The notes beneath the pieces were generated by a model. That model was not told the DNA's origin. It made no database searches and saw only the letters and a program-made list of their open reading frames with translations. DNA of 5,891 nucleotides from NCBI GenBank assembly GCA_020849155.1, contig JADLGU010000079.1:1-5891 (forward strand), given 5' to 3'. Position 1 is the first letter of the stretch; every line of letters starts with the position of its first letter. The position numbers and the translations under genes are program-made. Positions 5,344 to 5,891 of this stretch are shown in pieces. This DNA comes from Rhodocyclaceae bacterium. Lineage in GTDB: Bacteria > Pseudomonadota > Gammaproteobacteria > Burkholderiales > Rhodocyclaceae.

Positions 5344-5891
5344 TCTGCGGCGTCGACGAGGCTGGCAGGGGGCCGCTGGCCGGGCCGGTGTATGCCGCGG
5401 CGGTGATCCTGGACGAAGGACATTCCCTGCCTGGCCTGGCCGATTCGAAAAAGCTGACGGAGCGTGCCCGCGACCGTCTGGCACCCCGCATCCGCGAGAC
5501 TGCCCTGGCATGGTGCGTGGCTTCCGCCAGCGTCGAGGAGATCGACGCCCTGAATATCCTCCAGGCCGCGCTCCTGGCGATGCGCCGGGCCGTCGAAGGG
5601 CTAACCCTGTGCCCCGACCAAGTGCTGGTCGACGGCACGCATTGTCCGCGCATCGATCAGCCGGTGCGGGCCGTGATCAGAGGCGACAGCACAGTGGCCG
5701 CCATTTCCGCCGCCTCGATCCTGGCCAAGACCGCGCGCGACGCCGAAATGCTGCGCCTGCATGCGCTCTATCCGCAGTACGGCCTGGACCGGCACAAAGG
5801 CTATCCGACGGCCGATCACCTGGCCGCCTTGAGAGCGCACGGCGTTGCCGACATCTACCGCCGCAGCTTCCGGCCGGTCCGGGAACTGCTC
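5316..5891 (+). CDS. rnhB: RNase HII, 3'-truncated by the window edge
   Basis: RNase HII cuts the RNA strand of RNA-DNA hybrids and, importantly, nicks at single ribonucleotides misincorporated in DNA, starting ribonucleotide excision repair. The 192 residues present are almost the whole protein (E. coli has 198); only a few residues and the stop lie beyond the window. The four metal-binding acidic residues are visible: Asp14 and Glu15 in CGVDEAGRGPLAGPV, Asp106 in VLVDG, and Asp124 in RGDST. The GRG substrate-recognition motif is at 17-19. ADSKKL (42-47), AAISAASILAKTARD (ending at Asp142) and HKGYPT (160-165) are also family signatures, as is the terminal RRSFRPVRELL. I chose ATG 5316 because it leaves a short lead before the first strand. 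ATG 5289 adds nine residues without recognisable homology but has a better ribosome binding site. The gene overlaps lpxB by 28 nt, so coupled translation is likely. Confidence 0.95.
   Translation, partial: MGDSAEGRLICGVDEAGRGPLAGPVYAAAVILDEGHSLPGLADSKKLTERARDRLAPRIRETALAWCVASASVEEIDALNILQAALLAMRRAVEGLTLCPDQVLVDGTHCPRIDQPVRAVIRGDSTVAAISAASILAKTARDAEMLRLHALYPQYGLDRHKGYPTADHLAALRAHGVADIYRRSFRPVRELL

Noticed and set aside
1..5891. The window was searched for a novel defence, mobile or biosynthetic system.
   Set aside because: Every base beyond short junctions belongs to a recognised core envelope gene or rnhB, in the canonical order. There is no accessory cargo, no repeat array and no unexplained gap.

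Overview
This window is one stretch of a densely packed cell-envelope operon of a Gram-negative bacterium. All genes lie on the plus strand, in the order bamA (3' part) - skp/ompH - lpxD - fabZ - lpxA - lpxB - rnhB (nearly complete, cut by the right edge). The same order occurs in Escherichia coli. The high GC content, the protein sequences and the LpxA acyl-chain signature suggest a betaproteobacterium, perhaps of the Rhodocyclales (Azoarcus/Thauera-like). That placement is an inference from recognition, not from a search.

Layout: the first 1.37 kb encodes the end of POTRA4, all of POTRA5 and the whole beta-barrel of BamA, the outer-membrane protein insertase. A 25-nt gap with a clear ribosome binding site leads to the periplasmic chaperone Skp (TTG start). 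LpxD follows 6 nt later. lpxD/fabZ and fabZ/lpxA each overlap by 4 nt (TTGA and ATGA). lpxB begins 10 nt after lpxA, and rnhB starts inside the end of lpxB. No gap exceeds 25 nt, and I see no internal terminator, RNA gene, mobile element, repeat array or CRISPR. The spacing implies one polycistronic message with translational coupling.

How the genes work together: Skp carries unfolded outer-membrane proteins across the periplasm to BamA, which folds them into the outer membrane. LpxA, LpxD and LpxB catalyse the first, third and fifth steps of lipid A synthesis, which builds the outer leaflet of that membrane. FabZ draws on the same (R)-3-hydroxyacyl-ACP pool as LpxA and LpxD, sending it to phospholipid fatty acids. 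RNase HII is a nucleic-acid housekeeping enzyme that is commonly the neighbour of lpxB.

This is a conserved core locus and I found no previously undescribed system in it. The points most worth a second look are a methionine at the LpxA acyl-chain ruler position (predicting 3-hydroxydecanoyl lipid A), a marked GC and codon-use dip in the BamA barrel, and two TTG starts, one inside a stop-start overlap.
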